Of a DNA stretch of 64,000 nucleotides, positions 32,656-41,058 are shown piece after piece. The notes under the pieces are model-generated. The model saw nothing but the letters and a program-made list of their open reading frames with translations, searched no databases and had not been told where the DNA came from. Position numbers and translations under genes: made by a program. Origin of the DNA: Bacteroidota bacterium (GTDB lineage: Bacteria; Bacteroidota; Bacteroidia; M30B66); NCBI GenBank assembly GCA_027483445.1, contig JAIXUS010000018.1, positions 62,001 to 126,000 on the forward strand, given 5' to 3'. Positions within the stretch are counted from its first letter, which is position 1, and each line of letters begins with the position of its first letter.

Positions 32656-34494
32656 TTACAGGATAACTACCTTTTTGGTAGTTGTGCTGCCATTAGAAAG
32701 AATGTTAATCAGGTAACTTCCTTTAGCAAGATTGTCGGTTGCAATGTTGATTAATTGCTCGCCATTAAGGTTGTTCATAAAGCGAGTCTCTACAACGCGA
32801 CCCTGAAGATCGGTCATTTGGAGAGTGTAATCAGCACCAGTAGCCGTAAAGCTAATGTTCACTAGCTCAGAAGCAGGGTTTGGATACACATTGAGACCAA
32901 TTGCGTTTTCTGCTTCTTTAATACCTACAGTTCCGATGTTGATGTTGTCAACATACAGGTTGTTTCCAAAATCAGAAGACGCACGGAACAACACGATAAG
33001 CTTGGTAGCATTGGCAAAATTACTCAATGAAACACTCTCACTTCTCCACTGATTTGCTGCTGTGGGTGTGAAAGGAGGTTGGGCTGGGGTTAATGTAGCG
33101 AGGTCTGCACCTTGTTTATCGAACACAGATGTCCAGTTTGCTCCACAGTCTGATGAAACCAATACTTCCAAACGATCGTTTTCAGCTGAATACTGACGGT
33201 AAGCTACATCAAAATTCAAAAGTTTCTCTGGAACTGAGCTTAAGTCAATAGGAGCCAGATACACATCTCCTGAAGATCCTGCTGGGAATGTCCAGTTATT
33301 GAAGAAAATCGAACCTTGGTTCGCGTTAACTCTTACCCAATTTGAATTGCTCTCAGTTTCTAGGTGGTAATTAGCATACGGGAATGCTGTAGAAGTGAAA
33401 TTCTGACTAAAAATTCCAGTTGCTCCGGGAGCTGAAATTGCGGCAAAAGAAGCAGAGCGGCTGCCAATAGGCGAGTTTTGTCCTGAGTTATTGATGTTTG
33501 TCAGGAAGGTGGTTAACACATGGCTTCCAGAAGGAACAGCAGTGGTTGGAATGTTGAAGTTTGTGCTTCCACCGGGTGCGATATTTCCTGAAAAAGGAGC
33601 TGTTTGCGGTGTATTGTTGTTGATTTGGTAATTGATGGTTGCAGAAGTAATTGGAGTGTTGCCATCATTGCGCAATGTTACCGAAGCACCAGACAATTCA
33701 GTAGCACATGAGTATCCGGTAGGCGCTGAAACTGAGCTCACAACTGCATAATCAGAAAGATCGATAGGTGCAGAAACAGCAGCCTGATGAATCTCTTTCG
33801 TAGAATTGTCCTGAACCCATGCTACAAAGCCAAGTTCTGTGAGGTCATATATATAGGATGGAATCGCAACATTGTTAAATGTGAATGTTTGCGTCCCACC
33901 TGCAGAAGCAAAGTTAGATGCGACTACAGCAGACCCGTTCTGGTTTGGAACCATCTTACGCATTACACTGCTGAACTCGGTTTCTCCATTTGAACCAGGA
34001 GCAACGTCAAAAACAATCTCCTTTTCAATCATAGCCACTTGAAGAACCGTGTTTGTGGGGTTCCAAGTGTTAGGCGCTGTAATTGTTACTGTTACATTGG
34101 CAGTAGAAAAGCCTGGGTTAATAACATGACTGATCGTCAGGTTTATCGGTGACGCCACAGCATAACGCGTATCAATGGCCGATTGAGAAACATCTAAGTT
34201 GGTCCCGTCCATTACACGATCAGGAACACCAGTGACGCCATAGTAATCAACGCGGGCATCAATTTCTGCAGGGTTGTGCTCGTACATGGGGTCAAATCCA
34301 GGCCAGCTCACCTGATACTTAACAGTAACAATTTTTGATGAATTGTTGTTAATCAGGGCATTAAATGCAGGGTTTTGCGCCGCACATGGGCCGCATGATG
34401 CCTGAGAAAAACTTTCAGCAAGAATCAGACGCTGCTGTGCAATCGCTCCTCCTGCCACTACCATTGTTACAATGGAGAGTATAATTTTTTTCAT
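32656..34494 (-). CDS. Omp28-family secreted protein with thioredoxin-like motif and T9SS type A sorting domain
   Basis: A 612-residue exported protein. After a signal peptide (1-19) comes a thioredoxin-like Omp28 domain starting LILAESFSQASCGPCAAQNP with C34-G-P-C37, then beta domains of CARDB or Ig type, a jelly-roll-like domain before the end, and a C-terminal sorting domain (IGLNVYPNPASELVNISFTA ... YLINILSNGSTTTKKVVIL). The CxxC suggests a thiol redox or disulfide role at the surface, but activity of Omp28 proteins is not established. It is flanked by its own promoter and terminator. Confidence 0.83.
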   Translation of the reverse strand: MKKIILSIVTMVVAGGAIAQQRLILAESFSQASCGPCAAQNPAFNALINNNSSKIVTVKYQVSWPGFDPMYEHNPAEIDARVDYYGVTGVPDRVMDGTNLDVSQSAIDTRYAVASPINLTISHVINPGFSTANVTVTITAPNTWNPTNTVLQVAMIEKEIVFDVAPGSNGETEFSSVMRKMVPNQNGSAVVASNFASAGGTQTFTFNNVAIPSYIYDLTELGFVAWVQDNSTKEIHQAAVSAPIDLSDYAVVSSVSAPTGYSCATELSGASVTLRNDGNTPITSATINYQINNNTPQTAPFSGNIAPGGSTNFNIPTTAVPSGSHVLTTFLTNINNSGQNSPIGSRSASFAAISAPGATGIFSQNFTSTAFPYANYHLETESNSNWVRVNANQGSIFFNNWTFPAGSSGDVYLAPIDLSSVPEKLLNFDVAYRQYSAENDRLEVLVSSDCGANWTSVFDKQGADLATLTPAQPPFTPTAANQWRSESVSLSNFANATKLIVLFRASSDFGNNLYVDNINIGTVGIKEAENAIGLNVYPNPASELVNISFTATGADYTLQMTDLQGRVVETRFMNNLNGEQLINIATDNLAKGSYLINILSNGSTTTKKVVIL

Positions 34495-34516
34495 GTTGAA
34501 GATTTAGTTGGAAGGG

Positions 34517-34547
34517 TAAAATTAGGAAGTTGTTAATTCAACTGCAA
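34517..34547 (-). promoter_or_regulatory. Promoter of the large Omp28-type gene
   Basis: TTG (34547-34545), 20-base spacer, TAATTTTA (34524-34517), one mismatch from the -7 consensus; 22 bases to the ATG at 34494. The divergent TlpA-type gene shares this 239-base gap. Confidence 0.5.
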
Positions 34548-34733
34548 GAAAACCACTTAATTTTTTCAACTTTGCACAGATTTCGCCAAAGACCCCCACT
34601 TAATCACAGCGTTTTGTTAGACAGTAAAGCCATTTCAACCGACAAACGCATGAATATGTTACCACCCATCCGCTTGTCTGAAAGGAAAAATAATTAGTTT
34701 AGCCTGTCATCAATCGTTACGCTTCTAAAAACA

Positions 34734-35249
34734 ATGAACAATCTACTCCTCTTTCTTCTACTGATTCCTACGGCTTTATTAGCCCAGACGAAAGGAAAAA
34801 GTCGTGAATTGCCCATCGCGCAACTAAAAACCCTCGATGGCAAAACTATCTCCACAGCCGATTTTCAAAATAACGGAAAGCCAATCGTGCTCTCATTCTG
34901 GGCTACGTGGTGCAAGCCCTGCGTAAACGAGCTCACAAATATTGCCGAACTCTATGAAGAGTGGCAAGAAAAAACCGGAGTTAAGATTATCGCCATCTCT
35001 ATCGACGATGCCCGAAATATGACCAAGGTGGCTCCTTTTGTTAATGGAAAGGGTTGGGATTATGAAGTGTATCTTGACTTAAACTCTGACCTAAAAAGAG
35101 CTTTGAACATTAATCTTGTTCCCCATACGTTTTTACTTAACGATAAGCTTGAAATTGTATGGCAACACAACAGCTACACCGAAGGTGATGAATTCAAGCT
35201 CTTCGAGAATATTCAAAAAGTGGCTGAAGGCAAATTTGTAGCAGAGTAA
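34734..35249 (+). CDS. TlpA-family thiol-disulfide oxidoreductase
   Basis: A 171-residue exported thioredoxin-like protein, probably reducing disulfides in the periplasm. Signal peptide about 1-18 (LLLIPTALLAQ). Active site FWATWCKPCVNEL with C60-K-P-C63, and the cis-proline turn LVPHTFLL, are intact. The length fits small TlpA proteins. It is the first gene of a plus-strand run with a barrel protein (5-base gap), an Omp28-type lipoprotein, a porin-like protein and ubiX, and stands back to back with the larger Omp28 gene, so a shared thiol function is plausible. Confidence 0.9.
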   Translation: MNNLLLFLLLIPTALLAQTKGKSRELPIAQLKTLDGKTISTADFQNNGKPIVLSFWATWCKPCVNELTNIAELYEEWQEKTGVKIIAISIDDARNMTKVAPFVNGKGWDYEVYLDLNSDLKRALNINLVPHTFLLNDKLEIVWQHNSYTEGDEFKLFENIQKVAEGKFVAE

Positions 35250-35254
35250 GCCCA

Positions 35255-36904
35255 ATGTATTTCTCTAAATTGACTCAGCTCTGCACCGTTGCAGCGCTTG
35301 CCTATGGCTTTTCAGCCTTTGGGCAATCCACCGAAAAAGCAACCGATTACGGCGAGCTTCACGGTAACTTCCAATTGGATGCTCAATACTACAATGTCGA
35401 TACCCTCATCGGAGCTCCCATCGTACCCGAAAAAATCCTCTCCAACGGATTCTTGAATCTATGGTACACCAAAGGAAACTTCACCGCAGGTCTTCGTTAT
35501 GAGAGCTATCAGAATGTGATGCAAGGTTTCGACCCGCGTTTTCGGGGCTCCGGTATTCCTTTCCGCTTTGCAAGCTACACCAACGAAAAACTCGAAGCCA
35601 CAGTTGGTAATTTTTACGAACAATTCGGTTCAGGCATCATTCTCAGGGCTTACGAAGAACGAGGTCTTGGTTTTGACAATGCTCTGGAGGGAATTCGGGT
35701 TAAGTATGAGCCCGTACAAGGCCTCACTATCAAAGGATTCATTGGCCGACAGAGAGCATTTTTCGCTCTTAGTCCCGGAATTCTTCGCGGAGGAGATTTA
35801 GAGGTGAACGTAAACGAGCTTCTCTTTCGGAATAAAGAATACAAAACCGTCGTCATTTTCGGTGGAAGCGCACTCAGTCGCTATCAGTCAGATCAGGATC
35901 CGATTTATATTTTGCCTGAAAACGTGGCCGCCTTCGGCGGAAGACTTAACGTGATTAGAGGAAAATTCAATTTCCTCGGAGAGTATGGATACAAAATCAA
36001 TGATCCCGCTGCAGTCAACAAATTCATCTACCGCGATGGTCAAGCCTTAAATCTATCGGCAACCTACTCTACAAAGGGCTTTGGTCTCCTGGTGGCTGCA
36101 AAACGTCTCGATAACTTTGATTTTCGTTCCGACCGCACTGCTACAGGGAATGCAAACAACATCAATTTCCTGCCCGCTGCAACCCGACAGCATACCTATA
36201 ACCTTCCAGCTACCATTTACCCTTATGCCACTCTTCCCAATGGTGAAGTCGGTTACCAAATTGAGCTCTCATGGAGGTTCAAAAAAGGAAGTAAACTGGG
36301 GGGCAAATACGGTACTGAAGTAACCATCAATGCCTCAGGTACAAATGGTTTGGCCAAAACACCGGCTTCTAATGATACACTGGGCTACGAGTCGCGATTC
36401 TTTTCCATCGGAAAAGAGGTGTACTTCCGAGACTACCACATCGAAATCCACAAGAAGTTCAGTAAACAGTGGAAGGCAACGCTGATGTTGCTTTATTGGG
36501 TGTACAACAAAGACGTTGTACAAGGAACAAAAGGCTTTGGGACAGTTTATGCACCCATGGGAGTGCTCGATGTAGCGTATAAAATCAACGATAAACATAC
36601 TGTGCGCATTGAAGCCCAAACCCTTCATACTGAGCAAGATTTCGGCTCATGGGCGATGGGCTTAATCGAGTATACATACTCTCCCAATTGGTTTGTCGGT
36701 GTTATTGATCAATACAATTACGGAAACAAATCACCCGATTTGCGTATTCATTATGTAACGGTTAACGCCGGTTACATGCACAAGGGAAATCGAATTATGG
36801 TTGGCTACGGAAGGCAGCGCGCAGGAATCTTCTGTGTGGGTGGAGTTTGCCGTTTCGTTCCCGCCTCAAATGGATTAACCTTGTCGGTGCTGAGTAGTTT
36901 TTAA
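35255..36904 (+). CDS. Predicted outer-membrane beta-barrel protein (DUF6029-like)
   Basis: A 549-residue protein with signal peptide (about 1-23, ending FSAFGQ). Almost the whole mature part consists of alternating strand-like segments with aromatic girdles (LWYTKGNFTAGLRYESYQ, YGRQRAGIFCVGGVCRFVPA), ending in SVLSSF, typical of an outer-membrane barrel with a C-terminal Phe. It resembles Bacteroidota proteins placed in DUF6029, but I cannot confirm the family. It starts 5 bases after the TlpA gene, so it may partner the thioredoxin and the Omp28 lipoprotein downstream. Confidence 0.72.
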   Translation: MYFSKLTQLCTVAALAYGFSAFGQSTEKATDYGELHGNFQLDAQYYNVDTLIGAPIVPEKILSNGFLNLWYTKGNFTAGLRYESYQNVMQGFDPRFRGSGIPFRFASYTNEKLEATVGNFYEQFGSGIILRAYEERGLGFDNALEGIRVKYEPVQGLTIKGFIGRQRAFFALSPGILRGGDLEVNVNELLFRNKEYKTVVIFGGSALSRYQSDQDPIYILPENVAAFGGRLNVIRGKFNFLGEYGYKINDPAAVNKFIYRDGQALNLSATYSTKGFGLLVAAKRLDNFDFRSDRTATGNANNINFLPAATRQHTYNLPATIYPYATLPNGEVGYQIELSWRFKKGSKLGGKYGTEVTINASGTNGLAKTPASNDTLGYESRFFSIGKEVYFRDYHIEIHKKFSKQWKATLMLLYWVYNKDVVQGTKGFGTVYAPMGVLDVAYKINDKHTVRIEAQTLHTEQDFGSWAMGLIEYTYSPNWFVGVIDQYNYGNKSPDLRIHYVTVNAGYMHKGNRIMVGYGRQRAGIFCVGGVCRFVPASNGLTLSVLSSF

Positions 36905-36938
36905 TTTTTTAATTTTGAACGTTTTAGATTCGTACACT

Positions 36939-37799
36939 ATGAAAAAGAATCTGCTACTGCTTTCCCTTGCAAGTCTGTTGTGGTTTGCCTCAGCCTGCGA
37001 CAAGGTAGAAGGGCCATTCTCAGAAGGTACTTCAAATGGGAACAATCCTGATACTACACAAACTTTTTTCAGGAAAATCCTCATTGATGAATTTACCGGT
37101 CACAAGTGTGGCGAATGCCCTTACGCTGCTCGCACACTCAAGCAAATTCAAGAGCTTTACGGCGATAAAGTCGTTGCAATCGCTATTCATGCCGGAAATT
37201 TTGCAACACCGAACCAAAACGGCCCGATGGTGTATGACTTCCGCTCTCCGGAAGGAAATCAGCTCGACCAATTTTTTGGAAATTCGGCGGCAGGTCTGCC
37301 TAACGGTCTAGTAAATCGCATTAGCAACGGAGGAACAAGTATTGTTTCTCCTACCGATTGGTCTACGCGTGTAACAAACCTCATCAATCAGCCGGCAGAT
37401 GCATGGCTTACCATTGATCTCGATTTTGTTTCCGACACTCGAGTGCTGAACGCTTCGGTAGAAACCAAGTTTCTTCAAAGTGTTGAAGATTCACTCAATA
37501 TTGCTCTCTATGTTTTGGAAGACAGCATTCAGCGACCTCAGGTTATTTACAACGACCCTAACTATCCCAATAGTTTTATTGAAAATTACCACCACCGCCA
37601 TGTGCTTCGTGGAAGCATGAACGGCGCTTGGGGTAATGCATTGGCGACTGGGCAGACATTTACCAACGGACAGCTCATTACCACAACTGGAAATATTACG
37701 CTGCCCTCCAATTGGAATGCAGAACAAGTGTCGGTCGTAGCTGTTGTGTATAAAGCGATAACCAAAGAAGTGGTTCAAGTTGAGGAAAAGAAGCTATAG
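36939..37799 (+). CDS. Omp28-family lipoprotein with thioredoxin-like CxxC
   Basis: About 286 residues. The start at 36939 is chosen because MKKNLLLLSLASLLWFASAC ends in a lipobox with Cys20; the 36915 start adds eight residues before a good signal. The Omp28 motif LIDEFTGHKCGECPYAARTL (C57-G-E-C60) is followed by a thioredoxin-like strand order (VVAIAIHAGNF). Expected location: lipid-anchored to the outer membrane, facing the periplasm or surface. It is a shorter relative of the protein at 32656, without a sorting domain. Confidence 0.85.
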   Translation: MKKNLLLLSLASLLWFASACDKVEGPFSEGTSNGNNPDTTQTFFRKILIDEFTGHKCGECPYAARTLKQIQELYGDKVVAIAIHAGNFATPNQNGPMVYDFRSPEGNQLDQFFGNSAAGLPNGLVNRISNGGTSIVSPTDWSTRVTNLINQPADAWLTIDLDFVSDTRVLNASVETKFLQSVEDSLNIALYVLEDSIQRPQVIYNDPNYPNSFIENYHHRHVLRGSMNGAWGNALATGQTFTNGQLITTTGNITLPSNWNAEQVSVVAVVYKAITKEVVQVEEKKL

Positions 37800-37800
37800 T

Positions 37801-38433
37801 ATGTTCAGTACACATTTTTTTGCCCGGCTCGCTTTGATGTCCGGGCTTTTTTTCGCTCACAACACTTTTGGGCAGGGCTTTCAAGCGGGTTGGTTGGCAG
37901 GGCTTAACACCTCGCAAATTACTGGTGACAATCTCGCAGGCTACAACAAACCTTCATTTACTGCCGGCGTTTGGGTAAATCGCACCTGGAAAGATGAGCG
38001 TTGGGCGGTTACCATGGAGATGGCCTGGCTTCCACGCGGTGCCCGTTCCGTTCTAAGAGCCGAAGATTCCATTCCCACACTATATCGCCTCAATCTCAGA
38101 TACATTGAGGTCCCGATAATGCTCTCCCTTCGGGTTTATAAGAAGTTCCACTTTGAAACCGGGATTGGCGCCGGCGTCTATATCAATCACACCGAAGAAG
38201 ACGAATTTGGCGATATGAGCGGCATTTACGGCCCACGGGAACAATTTACCCGTTTCGACATTTCATTCAATGCCGGAATAACCTGGAAATTCCACGAAAG
38301 GTGGAGCCTGAATGTTCGGTCGGCCAATAGCATGTTTCCGGTTCGCAACCACGATCAGGATGCTAAATTCCGACTCAATCAGGGGCAATACAGCTCCAGT
38401 ATTATGGCCCGGCTTGTATACCGTTTTCAATGA
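37801..38433 (+). CDS. Porin-like outer-membrane beta-barrel protein
   Basis: About 210 residues from the ATG at 37801, which follows the Omp28 stop by one base; an earlier in-frame start at 37780 lies in that gene. A signal peptide ending FGQ leads to a PorT-like small barrel: GFQAGWLAGLNTSQITG, LNLRYIEVPIMLSLRVYKKF, HFETGIGAGVYINHT, ending in SSIMARLVYRF with terminal-aromatic RFQ. Function unknown. A terminator-like hairpin lies in the signal-peptide codons, and ubiX overlaps its end by 4 bases. Confidence 0.8.
   Translation: MFSTHFFARLALMSGLFFAHNTFGQGFQAGWLAGLNTSQITGDNLAGYNKPSFTAGVWVNRTWKDERWAVTMEMAWLPRGARSVLRAEDSIPTLYRLNLRYIEVPIMLSLRVYKKFHFETGIGAGVYINHTEEDEFGDMSGIYGPREQFTRFDISFNAGITWKFHERWSLNVRSANSMFPVRNHDQDAKFRLNQGQYSSSIMARLVYRFQ
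37822..37853 (+). terminator. Terminator-like hairpin inside the porin gene's signal-peptide codons
   Basis: GCCCGG (37822-37827), 13-base loop, CCGGGC (37841-37846), then seven T. It starts 21 bases after the ATG at 37801. It could end some transcripts of the upstream Omp28 operon; the long loop lowers its strength. Confidence 0.4.
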
Positions 38434-38996
38434 AAAAAAAGGTCGTAGTTGCTGTAACCGGAGCCTCAGGTTCTATTTATGCTAAGGTATTGTTCGACAA
38501 ACTGAGATTGTTAAGCGATCAGATTGCTGAACTGGGCATTGTACTCTCATCCAATGCGTCCGATGTTTGGAACCATGAATTGGGGTTCCCCATCGATGCT
38601 TCCTTGCCCGGGAAGGTATGGGAACGAAACAATTTTTTCGCGCCTTTTGCCTCAGGATCTGCTAAATACGATACAATGATTATCGTCCCTTGCTCAATGG
38701 GAACACTTGGTCGGATAGCCTCTGGTCAGTCAGATGATCTCATAACCCGGGCCGCCGATGTGGTACTTAAAGAGCGCCGCAAGCTTATTCTTGTACTCCG
38801 AGATACACCCTACTCATTGATTCACATTCGCAATATGCTTTCTGTAACCGAAGCCGGTGCAATTGTTTGTCCGGCAAGCCCATCTTTCTACGCCCAACCA
38901 GCCGATTTTGAGGCTCTTGCCGCTACAGTCATCGATCGGGTTTTGGATTTGGCAGGCTTCGAAATTTCAGCAAAGCGTTGGCAAGAATCAGACTGA
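38430..38996 (+). CDS. ubiX: UbiX family flavin prenyltransferase
   Basis: Makes prenylated FMN, the cofactor of UbiD-type decarboxylases, in the cytoplasm. 188 residues; the N-terminal [20 protein letters not shown] binds FMN, and [20 protein letters not shown] then [20 protein letters not shown] with [10 protein letters not shown] are characteristic. Ubiquinone is generally not made by Bacteroidota (menaquinone is), so the partner is another UbiD-like decarboxylase not in the window. Its 4-base overlap with the porin-like gene joins it to an envelope operon without obvious logic. Its end overlaps queG by 9 bases. Confidence 0.93.
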   Translation: MKKKVVVAVTGASGSIYAKVLFDKLRLLSDQIAELGIVLSSNASDVWNHELGFPIDASLPGKVWERNNFFAPFASGSAKYDTMIIVPCSMGTLGRIASGQSDDLITRAADVVLKERRKLILVLRDTPYSLIHIRNMLSVTEAGAIVCPASPSFYAQPADFEALAATVIDRVLDLAGFEISAKRWQESD

Positions 38997-39938
38997 TGGG
39001 CCTTCATCGTTGAGAAAGCGAATTGTTCGCGAGAGGCCATCAAAACCAGCGCGTTGTACTGCTGATTTTGAAAACAATCTACCAAAGGTCTCTTCCGTTA
39101 GCTCCATCCATTCTTGCTTGCTCATCTCCGCCAATTCAGGATGAGCAGAAAAGGCCGGTTCCTTATGGGGTTTGGCAAAGCGGTTCCATGGACAAACCTC
39201 CTGGCAGATGTCGCAACCAAATGCCCAGTTATCCAGTTTTCCTTTAAACCCTTCGGGGATTGCATCACGCAGTTCAATAGTCAGGTAGGAAATACATTTA
39301 CTGCCATCTACCACATAAGGCGTAATGGCTTCAGTTGGACAAGCATCTATGCATCTTGTGCAGCTGCCGCAGTAGTCCTTAATAGGCCCGTCGGCTTCCA
39401 ATTCCAGATCAATGATCATTTCGGCAATGAAAAACCACGAACCTGAGTGCCGGGTGATGAGGTTACTGTTTTTCCCAATCCACCCCAAGCCCGATTTGCT
39501 CGCCCAGGCTTTGTCCATTACAGGAGCCGAATCCACGAAGACTCTTCCATGAACCTCGCCCACCTCCTCCGAAATGCGCTCGACCAATTCAAACAGCTTC
39601 GCTTTAATCATATGGTGATAGTCTTCGCCGTAGGCATAGCGCGAAATTTTGGGGGCATCTTCCGTTTGCTTGATTGGCTCGCAGGCGTAATTAAACAATA
39701 GCGAAACTACACTTCTGGCTCCTGGAACAAGCTTCCTGGGGTCGATTCTCTTGTCGAAATGCCGTTCCATGTAGCTCATTTTCCCATGCATCGATTGGTT
39801 AAGCCAAAGCTCGAGCCTGCGTGCTTCATCCTCTAACTGAGTGGCTTCAGAGATTCCACAGTACTGAAAACCAAGGGTATTTGCCAGACTTTTCACAATG
39901 TGGGCCCTTTCCCTTTTCAGCAGATCAGCTGTGGTCAT
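38988..39938 (-). CDS. queG: Epoxyqueuosine reductase
   Basis: Reduces epoxyqueuosine to queuosine in tRNA, the last step of that modification, using cobalamin and two [4Fe-4S] clusters. 316 residues. Cluster ligands are seen in [12 protein letters not shown] (C190, C193, C196, C200) and in CISYLT (C215) with CDICQEVCP (C242, C245, C249). The active-site Asp lies in [14 protein letters not shown]. Its start overlaps the ruvB stop by 4 bases, so the two genes share a transcript. Confidence 0.95.
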   Translation of the reverse strand: MTTADLLKRERAHIVKSLANTLGFQYCGISEATQLEDEARRLELWLNQSMHGKMSYMERHFDKRIDPRKLVPGARSVVSLLFNYACEPIKQTEDAPKISRYAYGEDYHHMIKAKLFELVERISEEVGEVHGRVFVDSAPVMDKAWASKSGLGWIGKNSNLITRHSGSWFFIAEMIIDLELEADGPIKDYCGSCTRCIDACPTEAITPYVVDGSKCISYLTIELRDAIPEGFKGKLDNWAFGCDICQEVCPWNRFAKPHKEPAFSAHPELAEMSKQEWMELTEETFGRLFSKSAVQRAGFDGLSRTIRFLNDEGPSV

Positions 39939-40975
39939 AAATGATGGTCATCAGCAAATAAACCGCCTTGGCGCCCCTGACGGGGAAGACCTAAATGCTT
40001 GTAAGCGAGATCTGTAACTTCTCTGCCTCTTGGTGTTCTCATGAGAAATCCCTCCTGAATCAAGTAGGGTTCATACACTTCTTCGATGGTTTCAGGATCC
40101 TCTCCACATGCTGTCGCAATGGTATTCACGCCAACAGGTCCGCCCTTGAATTTTTGAATGATGGTAGTAAGAATACGGTTATCCATTTCATCGAGGCCAA
40201 ACCGATCAACATTTAGTGCATCTAAGGCCATTTGAGTAATTTGTTTGACAATTCGGCCGTCGCCTTTTACCATGGCAAAGTCGCGCACACGGCGAAGAAG
40301 GGCATTTGCGATCCGAGGTGTGCCTCGACTTCGACCTGCAATTTCACGGGCGGCCTCATCTTCAATCTCTACCTTCAGCAAGCCCGCCGAACGTTTAATA
40401 ATCTTCGACAATAAGCCGGCGTCGTAATACGAAAGTCGTGAATTGATGCCAAACCTAGCCCGCAAAGGCGAAGTAAGCAAGCCTGATCGTGTAGTAGCCC
40501 CGATCAGGGTAAACGGATTCAGATTGATTTGGATAGCTCTGGCATTGGGGCCCGATTCAATGAGAATGTCGATTCGGTAATCCTCCATTGCCGAGTACAG
40601 GTATTCTTCCACCACGGGGCTTAATCGATGAATCTCATCAATGAATAGAACATCGTTCGCATCTAAGTTGGTCAGCAAGCCCGCTAAATCACCCGGTTTG
40701 TCTAGCACCGGGCCAGATGTAACCTTGATTCCAACTCCAAGTTCGTTGGCAATGATGTTGGCCAGTGTAGTTTTACCCAAGCCTGGAGGACCGTGAAGCA
40801 AAACATGGTCAAGCGCCTCCTCACGCATGCGGGCCGCCTCTACAAAAATTTTCAGGTTTTCAAGTACTTGATGTTGGCCGGAAAAATCGTCGAACGACAA
40901 AGGCCTGAGCACCTTTTCAATCTCTCTGTCTTTGGGAGAAAGATGCTCAAATTCAGGATTCAGGCTTTGATTCAT
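39935..40975 (-). CDS. ruvB: Holliday junction branch migration helicase RuvB
   Basis: ATP-driven motor that, with RuvA, moves Holliday junctions during recombinational repair. 346 residues, normal length. Walker [20 protein letters not shown], Walker [21 protein letters not shown], sensor 1 [19 protein letters not shown] and the arginine finger region are all present, as is the C-terminal winged helix ([17 protein letters not shown]). ruvA and ruvC are not nearby. The gene heads a two-gene unit with queG, about 80 bases from the terminator of the respiratory operon. Confidence 0.97.
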   Translation of the reverse strand: MNQSLNPEFEHLSPKDREIEKVLRPLSFDDFSGQHQVLENLKIFVEAARMREEALDHVLLHGPPGLGKTTLANIIANELGVGIKVTSGPVLDKPGDLAGLLTNLDANDVLFIDEIHRLSPVVEEYLYSAMEDYRIDILIESGPNARAIQINLNPFTLIGATTRSGLLTSPLRARFGINSRLSYYDAGLLSKIIKRSAGLLKVEIEDEAAREIAGRSRGTPRIANALLRRVRDFAMVKGDGRIVKQITQMALDALNVDRFGLDEMDNRILTTIIQKFKGGPVGVNTIATACGEDPETIEEVYEPYLIQEGFLMRTPRGREVTDLAYKHLGLPRQGRQGGLFADDHHL

Positions 40976-41006
40976 TCAGCACAAAGTTAGGTGAATACCC
41001 TAAATG

Positions 41007-41040
41007 AAAACGTCCCGACAATGTTTTGCCGGGACGTTTT
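41007..41040 (-). terminator. Terminator of the act-cta respiratory operon
   Basis: AAAACGTCCCG (41007-41017) pairs perfectly with CGGGACGTTTT (41030-41040), an 11-base stem with a 12-base loop, 19 bases past the ctaD stop. The A/T ends make it usable in both directions, but only the minus strand has a gene running into it. Confidence 0.85.
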
Positions 41041-41058
41041 CAGACAGTTGATTAATGA

